Assembly: GCA_963741305.1 (NCBI GenBank)
Contig: CAVUHL010000003.1
Location: forward strand, 6,572,001-6,636,000
Source: DATMER01 sp963741305
GTDB lineage: Bacteria > Acidobacteriota > Thermoanaerobaculia > Multivoradales > UBA5704
Direction of reading: 5' to 3'
Length of the DNA stretch: 64,000 nt
The translations under genes were made by a program, and so were the position numbers. Positions 7,227-14,824 of this stretch are shown here, piece after piece. Within the stretch, counting starts at the first letter, position 1; each line of letters starts with the position of its first letter. Under the pieces are notes generated by a model. It did no database searches, was not told the DNA's origin, and was given only the letters and a program-made list of their open reading frames with translations.

Positions 7227-9598
7227 GCTCCGAGCCGCCCGAGCCGGGTGAGATCGGACTGCCAGGACCGGCGCTCGCGGGCCTCCCGCTCGAACAGCTC
7301 TCCCGTCTTGCTCAGGATCAGGGTGTACGGCCGCCCCGAGCGCCTTGTTTCGTGGCGCACGGGGAGCTCGGAGGCATCGATCCGTTGATGAATGTGTCCC
7401 CGGCCCTGTTGGGCGAGCGGCCATTCGAGCCGCTGGCGGACAGGATCGGCGAGGAAGGCGCCCAGCCTGCTGCAGAGCTCGCAACGGCAGCCGTCCGGAA
7501 GGGCGATCGACCAGTCGCCCGCGCTCCGCGCCGGCCGGGCCAGCCGGGCCTCCAGCCGCCCGATGCAATGTCGCGTCAGGGCAGCAAGCGCAGGCGCGGC
7601 CGATCTCCCGGGCTGCGCTTTCTCCTTCGCGGCCGCCCGCACCACCTGCACGAGGCAGGGGAGCAGCGGCTCGTTCTCGGCGGTGCACAGCGCTGCGACG
7701 ACCTCGTCCCGGAAGTCGTCCGCCGCCACCACTCCGGCGCTCCCGAGAAGGCCGTGGAGCGGCGCGGAGAGCGCCGCCACCGCCTTGTCCCGCAGGCTCG
7801 GCTGCGCATGGCGCCGCGCCGCGCCGATCACCACCTGCAGCTCTTCCCACCGGTCTCGCAGCAGCAGCAGCGCGATAGCCGATCCCACGGCTTCGTCGGC
7901 GGTGCGCAGGGCTTTGCAGAGGCGCGGCAGCGCGGCGAGCCAGGAGAGCCGCCCCCGTTCGTCGAGCCACGCGCCGCGATGGCGGTCGCCCGACCAGGCG
8001 GAGAGCAGCTGCCCCCACCAGCTCTCGCCGTAGCGCCTGGTCAGGGCGACCAGCGGCGGCGCCTCCTCAGGGGTGAGCGCCTCGACCCGGAAGGGCTGGA
8101 GCATTGACGCCGCCAGTTCCGGCGTAGCGAGGCCGTCCGCCACCCGGAGGGCGCTGCCGAGGAGACCGCGGCCGTCCTCGCGGTATGCGAGGCCCTCCCA
8201 GAACGGCAGCAGCGACGCCGCGAGCTCTCTGGCCTCGGGTGTCCCACCGGCCAGGATCCGCTGCTCGAGCGCCTGGAGCGCCCAGGCGGGCGAGGCTTCG
8301 GCCCGCACGGCGAACGCGCGCTCGCGTGGCCACAGCACAAGGGCCGCCCGCCGGTACCAGCGGTCCATGGTGTTGCCGTAGTTGCCCATGTACCCCTCGT
8401 ACTCGGAGGCATAGGGCGCGAGGTCCGACGACGGGGTCGAACAGCACACCTCGTCGTCGGACACCTGCGAGACGATCGGCAGGGCCTCCTCCCCTGCCGG
8501 GTCGACCCAGCGGGCCAGCGTGATCTCGCCGCCGATGAAGTCGCCGAGCTCGTAGGCGTCTGGATCGTCCGTCGCGGCGTCGTTCTCCGACCACTCATCG
8601 TCCTCGTCGCGCTCCCAGTGGCGGTTCCGGCCGCGCCAGGGCTCGTCCCAGCCCGGCTCCATGCAGTCCCATGTCTCATGGATCTCGGCGAGCGCGAGCA
8701 CCAGCTCGCAGCCGCAGCGCTCCGCCGCCGCCCGGAGCGCCGCCGCCCGGGCGCCGTCGTTCCCCTTGAGGCGCTGCCAGGCAAGGCCGTTCGCGGTGTA
8801 CTCGTGATCGAGGAGGTAGACCAGACGGTTCGGCGGCTGCGCCGGCTGGCCCTCGTCCAGATACCTCCGGGAGGGGCGTGGTGTCGCGAAATGATCGCGC
8901 AGGCACCGGACGAGGGCATCGACCGCCGCGGGCTCGGCGGCAGCTGTTGCGATCGCGGTCGTGCCCCCCTCGAGGATCAGGTTGTAGGTCAAGGCGAGCC
9001 GGTAGCCCTCCTTGACCGGTCGGACCTCGTGCCGGCAGTCGGCATAGAAGGCGACGAAGGAGAGCTGCCGACGGGAGCCACGGTCGACGACCTTCTCGCC
9101 CTGGTGCTCGACGACCAGGGCGCCGCCCTTGAACGAGGCCGGCAACGTCACGACCAGGGTGCCGACCATGGCGTCGGCCTTCTCCGAATCCTTGTGCGGC
9201 AGAAAGAACTGGCCCGGGCCATAGACCAGGAAGGAGTGGAGCTCGGCCTTGAGCCGGCAACCGTCGGCCAGCCCGAGATCGGCGCGCAGCTCTTCGAGCA
9301 CCGGCAGGAGCGTCCGGTTCCACCGCCGGCGGTCGATCTTCACCCGGCTCCTGGGAATCTCCCAGGTATCCCGGACTCGCCGGTCGAGAAGCGTCTTCTC
9401 CCCCCGTCCATAGCGAGCGGGCCGGGCGAGCCGGCAGAGCCTCTCCGCCTGAGCTTGCGAGACGGGAAGGAGGAGCCTTCCGAGCCCCTGCACCTCCAAC
9501 TGCAGGTCATCGGCCGTCGCCGTCCGCCGGGCGGTGAAGCACCCGGGCGAGCCGACCGCGCCGAGGATCTCGCCGATCCGCTCGAGGTTGTCGACCAT
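7220..9598 (-). CDS. 2-oxoglutarate/Fe(II)-dependent oxygenase with long C-terminal extension
   Basis: 792 residues. The N-terminal third carries the double-stranded beta-helix metal site: HKD (H135, D137), distal H190 (CRHEV) and R200 (YRLAL) for 2OG binding, in the context FFLPHKDSEKADAMVGTLVV. Prolyl-4-hydroxylase-like 2OG enzymes use O2 to hydroxylate proteins or small molecules. The remaining ~570 residues have acidic stretches (ERDEDDEWSENDAATDD) and a C-terminal CRCELCSRLG, a possible zinc knuckle; I do not recognise this part. The ATG at 9598 was chosen over the adjacent GTG. The target is unknown. Confidence 0.8.
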   Translation of the reverse strand: MVDNLERIGEILGAVGSPGCFTARRTATADDLQLEVQGLGRLLLPVSQAQAERLCRLARPARYGRGEKTLLDRRVRDTWEIPRSRVKIDRRRWNRTLLPVLEELRADLGLADGCRLKAELHSFLVYGPGQFFLPHKDSEKADAMVGTLVVTLPASFKGGALVVEHQGEKVVDRGSRRQLSFVAFYADCRHEVRPVKEGYRLALTYNLILEGGTTAIATAAAEPAAVDALVRCLRDHFATPRPSRRYLDEGQPAQPPNRLVYLLDHEYTANGLAWQRLKGNDGARAAALRAAAERCGCELVLALAEIHETWDCMEPGWDEPWRGRNRHWERDEDDEWSENDAATDDPDAYELGDFIGGEITLARWVDPAGEEALPIVSQVSDDEVCCSTPSSDLAPYASEYEGYMGNYGNTMDRWYRRAALVLWPRERAFAVRAEASPAWALQALEQRILAGGTPEARELAASLLPFWEGLAYREDGRGLLGSALRVADGLATPELAASMLQPFRVEALTPEEAPPLVALTRRYGESWWGQLLSAWSGDRHRGAWLDERGRLSWLAALPRLCKALRTADEAVGSAIALLLLRDRWEELQVVIGAARRHAQPSLRDKAVAALSAPLHGLLGSAGVVAADDFRDEVVAALCTAENEPLLPCLVQVVRAAAKEKAQPGRSAAPALAALTRHCIGRLEARLARPARSAGDWSIALPDGCRCELCSRLGAFLADPVRQRLEWPLAQQGRGHIHQRIDASELPVRHETRRSGRPYTLILSKTGELFEREARERRSWQSDLTRLGRLGAG

Positions 9599-9601
9599 CA
9601 C

Positions 9602-9998
9602 AGCACCTCTCCAGGGAACTCGCCGCCCATTGTCGACTCCATGTAGATGTCCTGGGCTCGTTGGAAACGTCTCTCAGTCTTCCCAACAGGAGAAAAATGC
9701 CCGGCATCCGAATTATACGCCAACCGCCGAGATCGAGGAAAGGAAATTTGCCCGCTGACGCCCGTTGTCAGCAAGGCTTCATCGGCCCGTGCCGGCGAGA
9801 ATTGGAAAGTTCATCAGGTCATCGCATCCCTCCCTTCAAGACTATCTATCTACCGTAGATTGTGTGACTTATGGTCATCTCGGCGCGATTGGTCATTTTG
9901 GGGGCTTGCGCTCCTCGGGGCATGCTGCTCTCCGCAAACGCCGGGGTCATGACGACGCCGGCGAACACCCGACCGGGCTCAACGAAAAGGAGAACGAC
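9602..9998. other. Gene-free intergenic region between divergent genes
   Basis: About 400 bases between the oxygenase (minus) and the coiled-coil gene (plus). No convincing ORF on either strand. It contains a relatively AT-rich patch at 9828-9900, which includes a small palindrome ATCTACCGTAGAT, and is the likely site of divergent promoters. I could not assign a -35/-10 pair with confidence. Confidence 0.5.
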
Positions 9999-10403
9999 AT
10001 GCCTGGCAAAACGTATCCGGTGATTCAGAAGAAGCTGGAGCTGAAGAGCAAGGCGCTGGAGGCGAACCGTGAGGAGCTGTCCCACCTGGAGACGCACCGG
10101 GGCAAGATCGATGGGGTGCTGGACAACGTGAAGGACCTCACGGTGCAGCAGGCGAGCCTCACCGCGGCCAAGCAGGAAGTCTCGAAGCGTCTTGCAGAGC
10201 GCATGCGTGCGGGTAAGGCCTTGATGGCCTTCGTAGATGCCGGCGTCAGAGAACACTACGGCAACCGATCGGAGAAGCTGGCGGAGTTCGATCTGCAGCC
10301 CTTCCGCCCTCAGCCGCGGATCCGCCTGGTCGGGCCGGATGGCAAGACGGTGAAGCGGAGCTCCGTGAAGGCGGAGCCTCCGGCGCCTCCGGAGAGCCAG
10401 TAG
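9999..10403 (+). CDS. Small coiled-coil hypothetical protein (paralogue 1)
   Basis: 134 residues from ATG 9999, with AAAAGGAG about 6 bases upstream. Residues 10-80 are heptad-rich (LELKSKALEANREELSHLE, LTAAKQEVSKRLAERMRAGK), followed by VREHYGNRSEKLAEFDLQPFRP and a basic/Pro-rich tail. It is paralogous to the product of 11193-11576, which shares length, the N-terminal helix and the closing pattern LGTRNERLVQFQVAPLR. Function unknown. A strong intrinsic terminator follows at 10428, and beyond it the 21-bp repeat array lies between the two converging paralogues. Confidence 0.85.
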   Translation: MPGKTYPVIQKKLELKSKALEANREELSHLETHRGKIDGVLDNVKDLTVQQASLTAAKQEVSKRLAERMRAGKALMAFVDAGVREHYGNRSEKLAEFDLQPFRPQPRIRLVGPDGKTVKRSSVKAEPPAPPESQ

Positions 10404-10427
10404 TCCTCGCAACTGCCGGAGTCCCCA

Positions 10428-10457
10428 GGGGCGCGGCCACAAGCTGCGCCCCTTTTT
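10428..10457 (+). terminator. Rho-independent terminator
   Basis: GGGGCGC (10428-10434) pairs with GCGCCCC (10446-10452) and is followed by TTTTT. It ends the coiled-coil gene at 10403 and lies immediately before the 21-bp array. Confidence 0.85.
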
Positions 10458-10475
10458 CTTGTCTCCTCGCCTTCC

Positions 10476-10789
10476 CGACCGGAGTCAGGTTCTATTCGAC
10501 CAGCGTCAGGTTGAACCCGACCGCGGAAAGGTTGAGCCTGACCGCGGCCAACCTCGGCCTGACCTGAGTCAGGTTCCACTCGACCGGAGTCAGATTGAAC
10601 CTGACGGCGGAAGGTTGCGCCTGACCGTGGTCAACCTCGATCTGACCAGAGTCAGGTTCCACTCGACCAGGGTCAGGTTGAGCCTGACCGCGGTCACATC
10701 GAGCCTGACCGGAGTCAACCTCGACTTGACCAGAGTCAGGTTCTACTCGACCGGCGTCAGGTTGAAGCTGACCGGAGCCAATCTCGACC
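10476..10789. repeat. Degenerate tandem array A: 15 units of 21 bp
   Basis: Fifteen contiguous units, 14 of exactly 21 bp and one (unit 7) of 20 bp. Approximate unit: YGACCGGAGTCAGGTT followed by about five variable bases often ending in CC. Some units carry the core turned to GGTCAACCT. Units differ at many positions, so this is not a CRISPR array (no identical repeats with unique spacers). The 20-bp unit breaks any reading frame, so protein coding does not explain the period. It lies between the terminator at 10428 and a transposase remnant that becomes readable right after the last unit. Confidence 0.92.
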
Positions 10790-10793
10790 GCGG

Positions 10794-11107
10794 CCATCCT
10801 GCGCCAGCAGGAGATCGAGACGGAAGCCCGGTCCAATCGGGAGGCGAGAGGAGTCGAGCCGCTGGGCGTCGAGGCGATCCTGCGGCAGGATCCCCACACC
10901 CGTCCGAACCAGACCAGGAAGTCGCCGGCGCCCGCCTACTACGCGGCGACGAAAGCCGCGCGAGAGAGAGTCTGGGAAGCAGACTCCGCCTTCGTGGCCA
11001 CTTCTCTCGAGCACGAGGAGGAGGGTAGGGACGGGGCCTTCGCCTCGAGACCCCGTCCCCATATCTGGCAGGGCGCACCCCGGCCGTACAGGGCCGCCCC
11101 GGTTTGA
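10794..11107 (+). pseudogene. C-terminal remnant of a transposase
   Basis: An open frame without a start reads AILRQQEIETEARSNREA, VEPLGVEAILRQDPHTRPNQ, RKSPAPAYYAATKAARERV and ends at TGA 11105-11107. The order PLG..AI..Q.PH.RP....KSPAP...A..KAARE is one I recognise from the C-terminal part of putative transposases of the REP-associated/IS200-like type. The catalytic N-terminal domain is missing and its place is taken by repeat array A. Confidence 0.6.
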
Positions 11108-11192
11108 ACGTGCATCGGTTGTCAAAGAGCGGCGGGGGCGCCGGCTTCACGCCCCTGCGGGTGCTTCTACTTCGTTACTGACTTCCTGGCGG

Positions 11193-11576
11193 CTACGACT
11201 GGTCCGGCTGGGCGGTCTCGATCGGCGGAGGCGGCGGAGCCGGCTTCGCAGACCGGGTACGGCTGCGGAGCGGAGCCACCTGGAACTGCACGAGGCGCTC
11301 GTTCCTGGTCCCGAGAATGCCCCTGACGACCGCGCGCAGCCGGCGGGCGTCCTCGCGGGTCTGGTGCATCAGGTCCCCGAGCTCCTGCGTCGTCTGCTGG
11401 CGCTGGGCGGAGAACGACTCCTGGCGCGCCTTCGCCTCGTGGAGGAGGGGCAGGTTGTTGGCAACGGCATCGCGCTGCGGGTTTGCCGGGACCAGAGCCT
11501 CGGCGTTGTCCTCGAAGGCCCGGAGCAGCTTCTCCTGGTCGAGGACGAGATCGGCGAACGAATTGATGTTGGGCAT
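11193..11576 (-). CDS. Small coiled-coil hypothetical protein (paralogue 2)
   Basis: 127 residues from ATG 11576, preceded by AAAAGGAG about 8 bases upstream. Heptad-rich N-terminal two-thirds (LVLDQEKLLRAFEDNAEAL, FSAQRQQTTQELGDLMHQT), then ILGTRNERLVQFQVAPLR and a Pro-rich tail (KPAPPPPPIE). The layout matches the protein at 9999 segment by segment, so they are paralogues pointing at each other. It has a near-consensus sigma70 promoter at 11771-11799 and therefore a ~190-base 5' leader. Function unknown. Confidence 0.85.
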   Translation of the reverse strand: MPNINSFADLVLDQEKLLRAFEDNAEALVPANPQRDAVANNLPLLHEAKARQESFSAQRQQTTQELGDLMHQTREDARRLRAVVRGILGTRNERLVQFQVAPLRSRTRSAKPAPPPPPIETAQPDQS

Positions 11577-11770
11577 GGTCTTTCTCCTTTTATGGTTTTT
11601 AGTCCGTTTCTTCTCTCTGCTTCTGCTTGACGACACCCGGCTATCCCGAGCCGGGGGCCGCGTACGACAACGGCGACTCCCTTACGACGTCTCCATCGCG
11701 GACCTCCTTTCTCACGCCCGGGAGGCACATTCCCCTCGGGCAACAGCTTGCAGCAGCGACAACGATGCGC

Positions 11771-11799
11771 ATAGTAGATTCGACCTTGGGCGTTGTCAA
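11771..11799 (-). promoter_or_regulatory. Sigma70-like promoter of the coiled-coil gene
   Basis: Minus strand: TTGACA (11794-11799), 17-base spacer, TACTAT (11771-11776). Only one base of the -10 differs from consensus. The palindromic context GCGCATAGTA...GCGCATGACTA on either side could be an operator. Confidence 0.75.
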
Positions 11800-11833
11800 G
11801 CCCCTTTTGCGCATGACTATGAGGATTGACACG

Positions 11834-12148
11834 AATCAAGGCGGGAGTTGGACGATCCCCGGGGAAGAGAGGCGGATTCGCCCCAAAGGGCGGAGCGCTT
11901 GCCCCGGCTCGTGGGTGTTCCGCCCTCTGCGGGAGCAGTCCCCCCTGGGAGAGGGAAGATCCTTCGGCAACGGCTGGCGGTGCCGCCTGGAAGGGGGAGG
12001 ACTCCGCCCGGACGCTGGAGGGATCTGCCCCGGCACGCGGGCGGTCCCCGTGATCGGGCGAGCCCCCCGACCCAGGTGCGAGCGCTGCCCGCATCGGGGC
12101 GGATCGTCCCGCAATCAGGGCGGGAGGCCCACGCATCGGGGCGAAAGG
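11834..12148. repeat. Degenerate tandem array B: at least 15 units of 21 bp
   Basis: Contiguous 21-bp units, each roughly NTCCGCCCC, a 4-6-base loop, then GGGCGGR. Many units hold a short CCC/GGG inverted repeat, for example GCCCCAAAGGGC, CCCGCATCGGGG and CCCCGTGATCGGG. Two further, weaker units may extend it to about 12190. Consensus is unrelated to array A, but the period is identical. It lies between the promoter of the minus-strand coiled-coil gene and the argR-like gene. Confidence 0.85.
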
Positions 12149-12298
12149 CCGCCAAATTGGACCTGCTGGCGCCCGGCACGAGCAGGCTCATCGCCAACAG
12201 TGCGCATAGATGCCACGCTTTTGAGCGGAAAGGTGCCTCATATCTTGACACGGCCCCTCGGCTCCCCCAGACTGCTCGCATATCCATGGAGGGTCGAG

Positions 12299-12748
12299 AT
12301 GCCGATCCACCGAGAGTTCCAAGACCAGCGCCGCAAGGTGATCGTCGAGATCCTGGCGGACAAACCGCTGAAGAAGCAGACTGAAATCGTACGATCCTTG
12401 CGCAAGCTCGGATTCAAAGTGACGCCGTCGAGTGTGAGCCGGGACCTGAGGGATCTCGGCATCGTCCGGAAGGAAGGCTTCTACCGTCTGCCGGCCCCGA
12501 TGGGGGACGAGAGCGGGATCAACAAGATGGAGACCTTCATCCGGGATGTGTCTACAGCCGGTCCCTACACGATCGTGATCGGCACGGAACCGGGGACGGC
12601 GAAAGCGGTGGCGGCGGGCATCAAGGGAGCCGCCTGGCCCGAGACAAGGGGCATCCTGGCCGAGGACGACACGATCTTCCTGGCCACGGAAAACGTCTAC
12701 GACACCCGGCTGCTCCTCCAGCGGCTGAAGAGGATCGCGAAGACGTGA
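12299..12748 (+). CDS. argR: ArgR-family arginine repressor
   Basis: 149 residues from ATG 12299 with GGAGGG upstream. The N-terminal winged helix (KKQTEIVRSLRKLGFKVTPSSVSRDLRDLG, residues about 23-52) carries the SVSRD recognition helix. The C-terminal hexamerisation/arginine-binding domain includes YTIVIGTEPGTAKAVAAGIKG and GILAEDDTIFLAT. ArgR proteins repress arginine biosynthesis when arginine is bound. No arg biosynthetic genes lie nearby, so it acts at a distance or on something else. Upstream DNA is array B. Confidence 0.9.
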   Translation: MPIHREFQDQRRKVIVEILADKPLKKQTEIVRSLRKLGFKVTPSSVSRDLRDLGIVRKEGFYRLPAPMGDESGINKMETFIRDVSTAGPYTIVIGTEPGTAKAVAAGIKGAAWPETRGILAEDDTIFLATENVYDTRLLLQRLKRIAKT

Positions 12749-12830
12749 CCCTGTCCGGGGGTTCATTGAAACTAGGAAGGGACCGCGGCCGCCGAGTCCA
12801 AGGACGCCGCCGTCCCGCCCCGCCCCGAAT

Positions 12831-12849
12831 GAGCCCGCCATGCGGGCTC
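12831..12849. repeat. Perfect short hairpin
   Basis: GAGCCCGC and GCGGGCTC are separated by CAT. The hairpin lies about 80 bases after argR. No T-run follows, so the terminator role is uncertain. The rest of 12749-12967 shows no gene. Confidence 0.5.
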
Positions 12850-12967
12850 AGGGTCCTCCTGTGTGGAGTGGGCGGGGTTGCGTTGGAGGGAGCTCCGGAG
12901 GGTGGAGGTGTGCTCTGGGGCTCCCGACGGCGCGTTTATGGGGAAGAAGGGCACGTGTTAAGATGTC

Positions 12968-13687
12968 ATGGTGATTCGAGACACGGTCCATCGCAAGCTC
13001 ACCTACGAGGACTACGTGCTCATCCCGGACGACGGGAAGCGCCACGAGATCCTGGATGGAGAGCACTACGTGACGGCTGCCCCCTACCTGCGGCACCAGG
13101 CGATCCTCGGCGAGTTGCACTTCTGGATCGGTAACTTCCTTCGGCAGAACCGCCTCGGCCGGGTCTTCCTGGCCCCCGTGGACGTGCTGCTCTCGAAGCA
13201 CGACATTGTCCAGCCGGACCTCCTGTTCATCTCCAACGCGAGGTTGACCGTCCTGAAGGAGAAGAACGTCCAGGGAGCGCCCGACCTGGTCGTCGAGGTT
13301 CTTTCCGACTCGACACGCCGGATCGACGAGGGGCTCAAGCTGGAGCGCTACGAGCTGCTGGAAGTCCGGGAGTACTGGACGGTCGATCCCTCGCGGAATG
13401 CGGTGAGGGTCTACCGCCGCTCGGGCGACCGCCTCCGGAAGGAGGCGGAGCTTACGGCTGGCGACCGGCTGACGACGCCGCTCTTGCCTGGCTTGGAGAT
13501 CCCGCTCGATGAAGTCTTCCATGAATCTGATCTGCCTGAGGCTGCTCTGGAGCGAGCGGAGGCACGCGAACAAATGCTCAGCCGGATGCGGGCAGGCATC
13601 CCACTAGGCGGACCACCCTATCCGAAGCGGGAGGAGATCTACGACCGTGTCTCTTTATCTGTGCCCCGGAGGGGCGACGGCGTGTAG
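12968..13687 (+). CDS. Uma2-family (DUF820) putative restriction-like endonuclease
   Basis: 239 residues. Core PD-(D/E)xK-like features: LTYEDYVLIPDDGKRHEILDGE, VDVLLSKHDIVQPDLLFIS, GAPDLVVEVLSDSTRRIDEGLKLERYELLEVREYWTVDP. E at LVVEV and K at EGLK fit the nuclease core. Uma2 proteins are common in accessory regions; their biological substrate is not established. The last ~11 residues (SVPRRGDGV) are encoded by the beginning of a REP palindrome, so the native C-terminus has probably been altered by REP insertion. Confidence 0.85.
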   Translation: MVIRDTVHRKLTYEDYVLIPDDGKRHEILDGEHYVTAAPYLRHQAILGELHFWIGNFLRQNRLGRVFLAPVDVLLSKHDIVQPDLLFISNARLTVLKEKNVQGAPDLVVEVLSDSTRRIDEGLKLERYELLEVREYWTVDPSRNAVRVYRRSGDRLRKEAELTAGDRLTTPLLPGLEIPLDEVFHESDLPEAALERAEAREQMLSRMRAGIPLGGPPYPKREEIYDRVSLSVPRRGDGV

Positions 13688-13767
13688 CCCGGGGTCAAAG
13701 CGCCGCAGGCGCGACGACCCGGGTAAGCCAACCCCCGATTCCCAAGCCCTACAGGGGCGACGGTACC
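13661..13767. repeat. REP/BIME element downstream of the RAYT gene
   Basis: GTGCCCCGGAGGGGC palindrome, then GTAG (13684-13687) followed by the large palindrome CCCGGG...GACCCGGG, then AAGCCCTACAGGGGCGACGG. GTAG ahead of a palindrome is the hallmark of REP sequences mobilised by RAYT transposases. An inverted copy lies upstream of the RAYT gene at 14295-14402. Confidence 0.8.
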
Positions 13768-13768
13768 C

Positions 13769-14221
13769 TCACCCGAGGAGATACCGTTCGTCGAACTCGA
13801 TCCCATTCTTCTCTAGCAACGAGGCCAACTCATCCCGCAGAGACACCCGGGCATGATGCTCCGGCTGGCGCTGGATATACGTGCGAACCGCAGGAGCCCT
13901 CGATTCGCTGACCGAGAACGCCCCGTACCCGGGCTGCCAATGGAAGCGGCCAGTCCGCCCGGGTAGCTCGTTCAGCCACTTCGAGGAATTCCCCTTGGTG
14001 TTCTTGATCATCTCCGCGACGGACACAACCGGTTTGAACCGCGCCAGGATGTGTACGTGGTCCGGCACGCCTCCGATCTCGAGGAGGCAGCCCCCCTCGC
14101 CCCGGATGATCCCGCCCATGTACTCGTAGAGGCGCTCCCGGATGTCCTCCGTGATCAGCGGGCGCCGGTCTTTGGTGCTGAAGACGAGGTGATATAGGAG
14201 GTTTGTAAAGGTATCGGCCAT
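13769..14221 (-). CDS. REP-associated tyrosine transposase (RAYT, Y1/IS200-like)
   Basis: 150 residues from ATG 14221. HUH motif at H55-V-H57 (GVPDHVHILARF), catalytic tyrosine likely Y99 in HWQPGYGAFSVS, and the Y1-transposase pattern YHLVFSTKDRRP...SVAEMIKNTKGNSSKWL. RAYTs nick single-stranded DNA at GTAG-type REP hairpins. This gene is flanked by inverted GTAG-palindrome elements on both sides, a complete REPtron. The product has no N- or C-terminal extension beyond the minimal Y1 domain and a short helical tail. Confidence 0.92.
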   Translation of the reverse strand: MADTFTNLLYHLVFSTKDRRPLITEDIRERLYEYMGGIIRGEGGCLLEIGGVPDHVHILARFKPVVSVAEMIKNTKGNSSKWLNELPGRTGRFHWQPGYGAFSVSESRAPAVRTYIQRQPEHHARVSLRDELASLLEKNGIEFDERYLLG

Positions 14222-14294
14222 AGGCAACTCTTTGCATCCAGCGTATCAGATCCCGGGGCTTTCCGTTGCGGGATTGTAGGCTCCGTGGCTTCTG

Positions 14295-14402
14295 CCGTCG
14301 CCCCTCGCGGGGCTTTGGGGGGGTGGGTGGGCAACCCGGGGTCGCCGCGCCTGCGGCGCTCTGACCCCGGGCTACATGCCCAGGCCCCTGCGGGGCCATT
14401 CC
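14295..14402. repeat. REP/BIME element upstream of the RAYT gene (inverted copy)
   Basis: Reverse complement of the element at 13661: GTAG (14372-14375 on the minus strand) followed by CCCGGGGTCAGAGCGCC...CCCGGG, with GCCCC/GGGGC palindromes at both ends. Together with the 13661 element it brackets the RAYT gene in inverted orientation. Confidence 0.8.
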
Positions 14403-14499
14403 GCTGGATGCTCGGCCGGGTCCCTGCGCTGAGCGTACTTTCTGGATGCCTGGCCGCGACCGCCTACGAGTGCGAGCATAGGACATCCTCTTCAAGCGC

Positions 14500-14607
14500 C
14501 AATGTGCCCCGGAGGCATCGGCATGTAGCCTCGGGCTTCAGCCCGGGGTGAAAGATACCCAAAGCCCTGCAGGGGCCGGCTCAATCCCTGAGGTCAACGG
14601 CAATGTG
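14500..14607. repeat. REP tandem unit left of the IS21-like element
   Basis: About 100-bp unit: AATGTGCCCCGGAGG, GTAG (14525-14528), then TCGGGCTTCAGCCCGGGG, then AAAGCCCTGCAGGGGCCGG and TCAATCCCTGAGGTCAACGG. The same unit continues after the IS at 17516 and repeats again at 17619, so the IS split a head-to-tail tandem. Bases 14408-14499 show nothing else. Confidence 0.85.
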
Positions 14608-14735
14608 TGCGGATTCCGAGCGAATCCGGCCACCCATTCCGACGCGAAGGCGGCCACCATTCCGACGTGAAGGCGGCCACCCATTCCGAGGCCAAAGCGG
14701 CCACCGATTCCGACGTGAAGGCGGCCACTTTTTGA
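14608..14735. repeat. Multiple left-end repeats of the IS21-like element
   Basis: Five copies of ATTCCGAnnnnAAnGCGGCCACC at about 23-24-bp spacing. Copies of the complementary type (CGGAATnGGTGGCCGG) recur at 14748-14775 and at the right end (17437-17515). Such multiple terminal repeats are the IstA binding sites typical of IS21 elements. They explain the periodicity here, which is not 21 bp. Confidence 0.85.
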
Positions 14736-14824
14736 GGGTCGTCGGAATGGTGGCCGGCTTGCTGTCGGAATGAGCGGCGAGCAGGGCTCCGACGCCGTGA
14801 CACTCTGGCTCCGAAGGGAGGCAG

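Noticed and set aside
6918..8018. Continuation of the propeller gene as an 824-residue protein
   Set aside because: The frame is open, but its upstream part is antisense-free shadow of the oxygenase gene plus repeat and remnant. The propeller has its own ATG and signal peptide at 6917.
10476..10789. CRISPR array
   Set aside because: Units are contiguous and degenerate, about 21 bp, with no near-identical repeats separated by unique spacers, and no cas genes occur in the window. The same applies to arrays B, C and D.
10459..11028. A heptapeptide-repeat protein encoded by array A
   Set aside because: A 20-bp unit breaks the repeat frame, there is no convincing start, and the frame continues into the wrong frame of the transposase remnant.
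12243..12286. Sigma70 promoter for argR starting at TTGACA 12243
   Set aside because: The TTGACA is good, but no acceptable -10 lies 16-18 bases downstream.
14620..14735. A fifth 21-bp array
   Set aside because: The period is 23-24 bp and the units match both ends of the IS21 element, so they are transposase binding sites.
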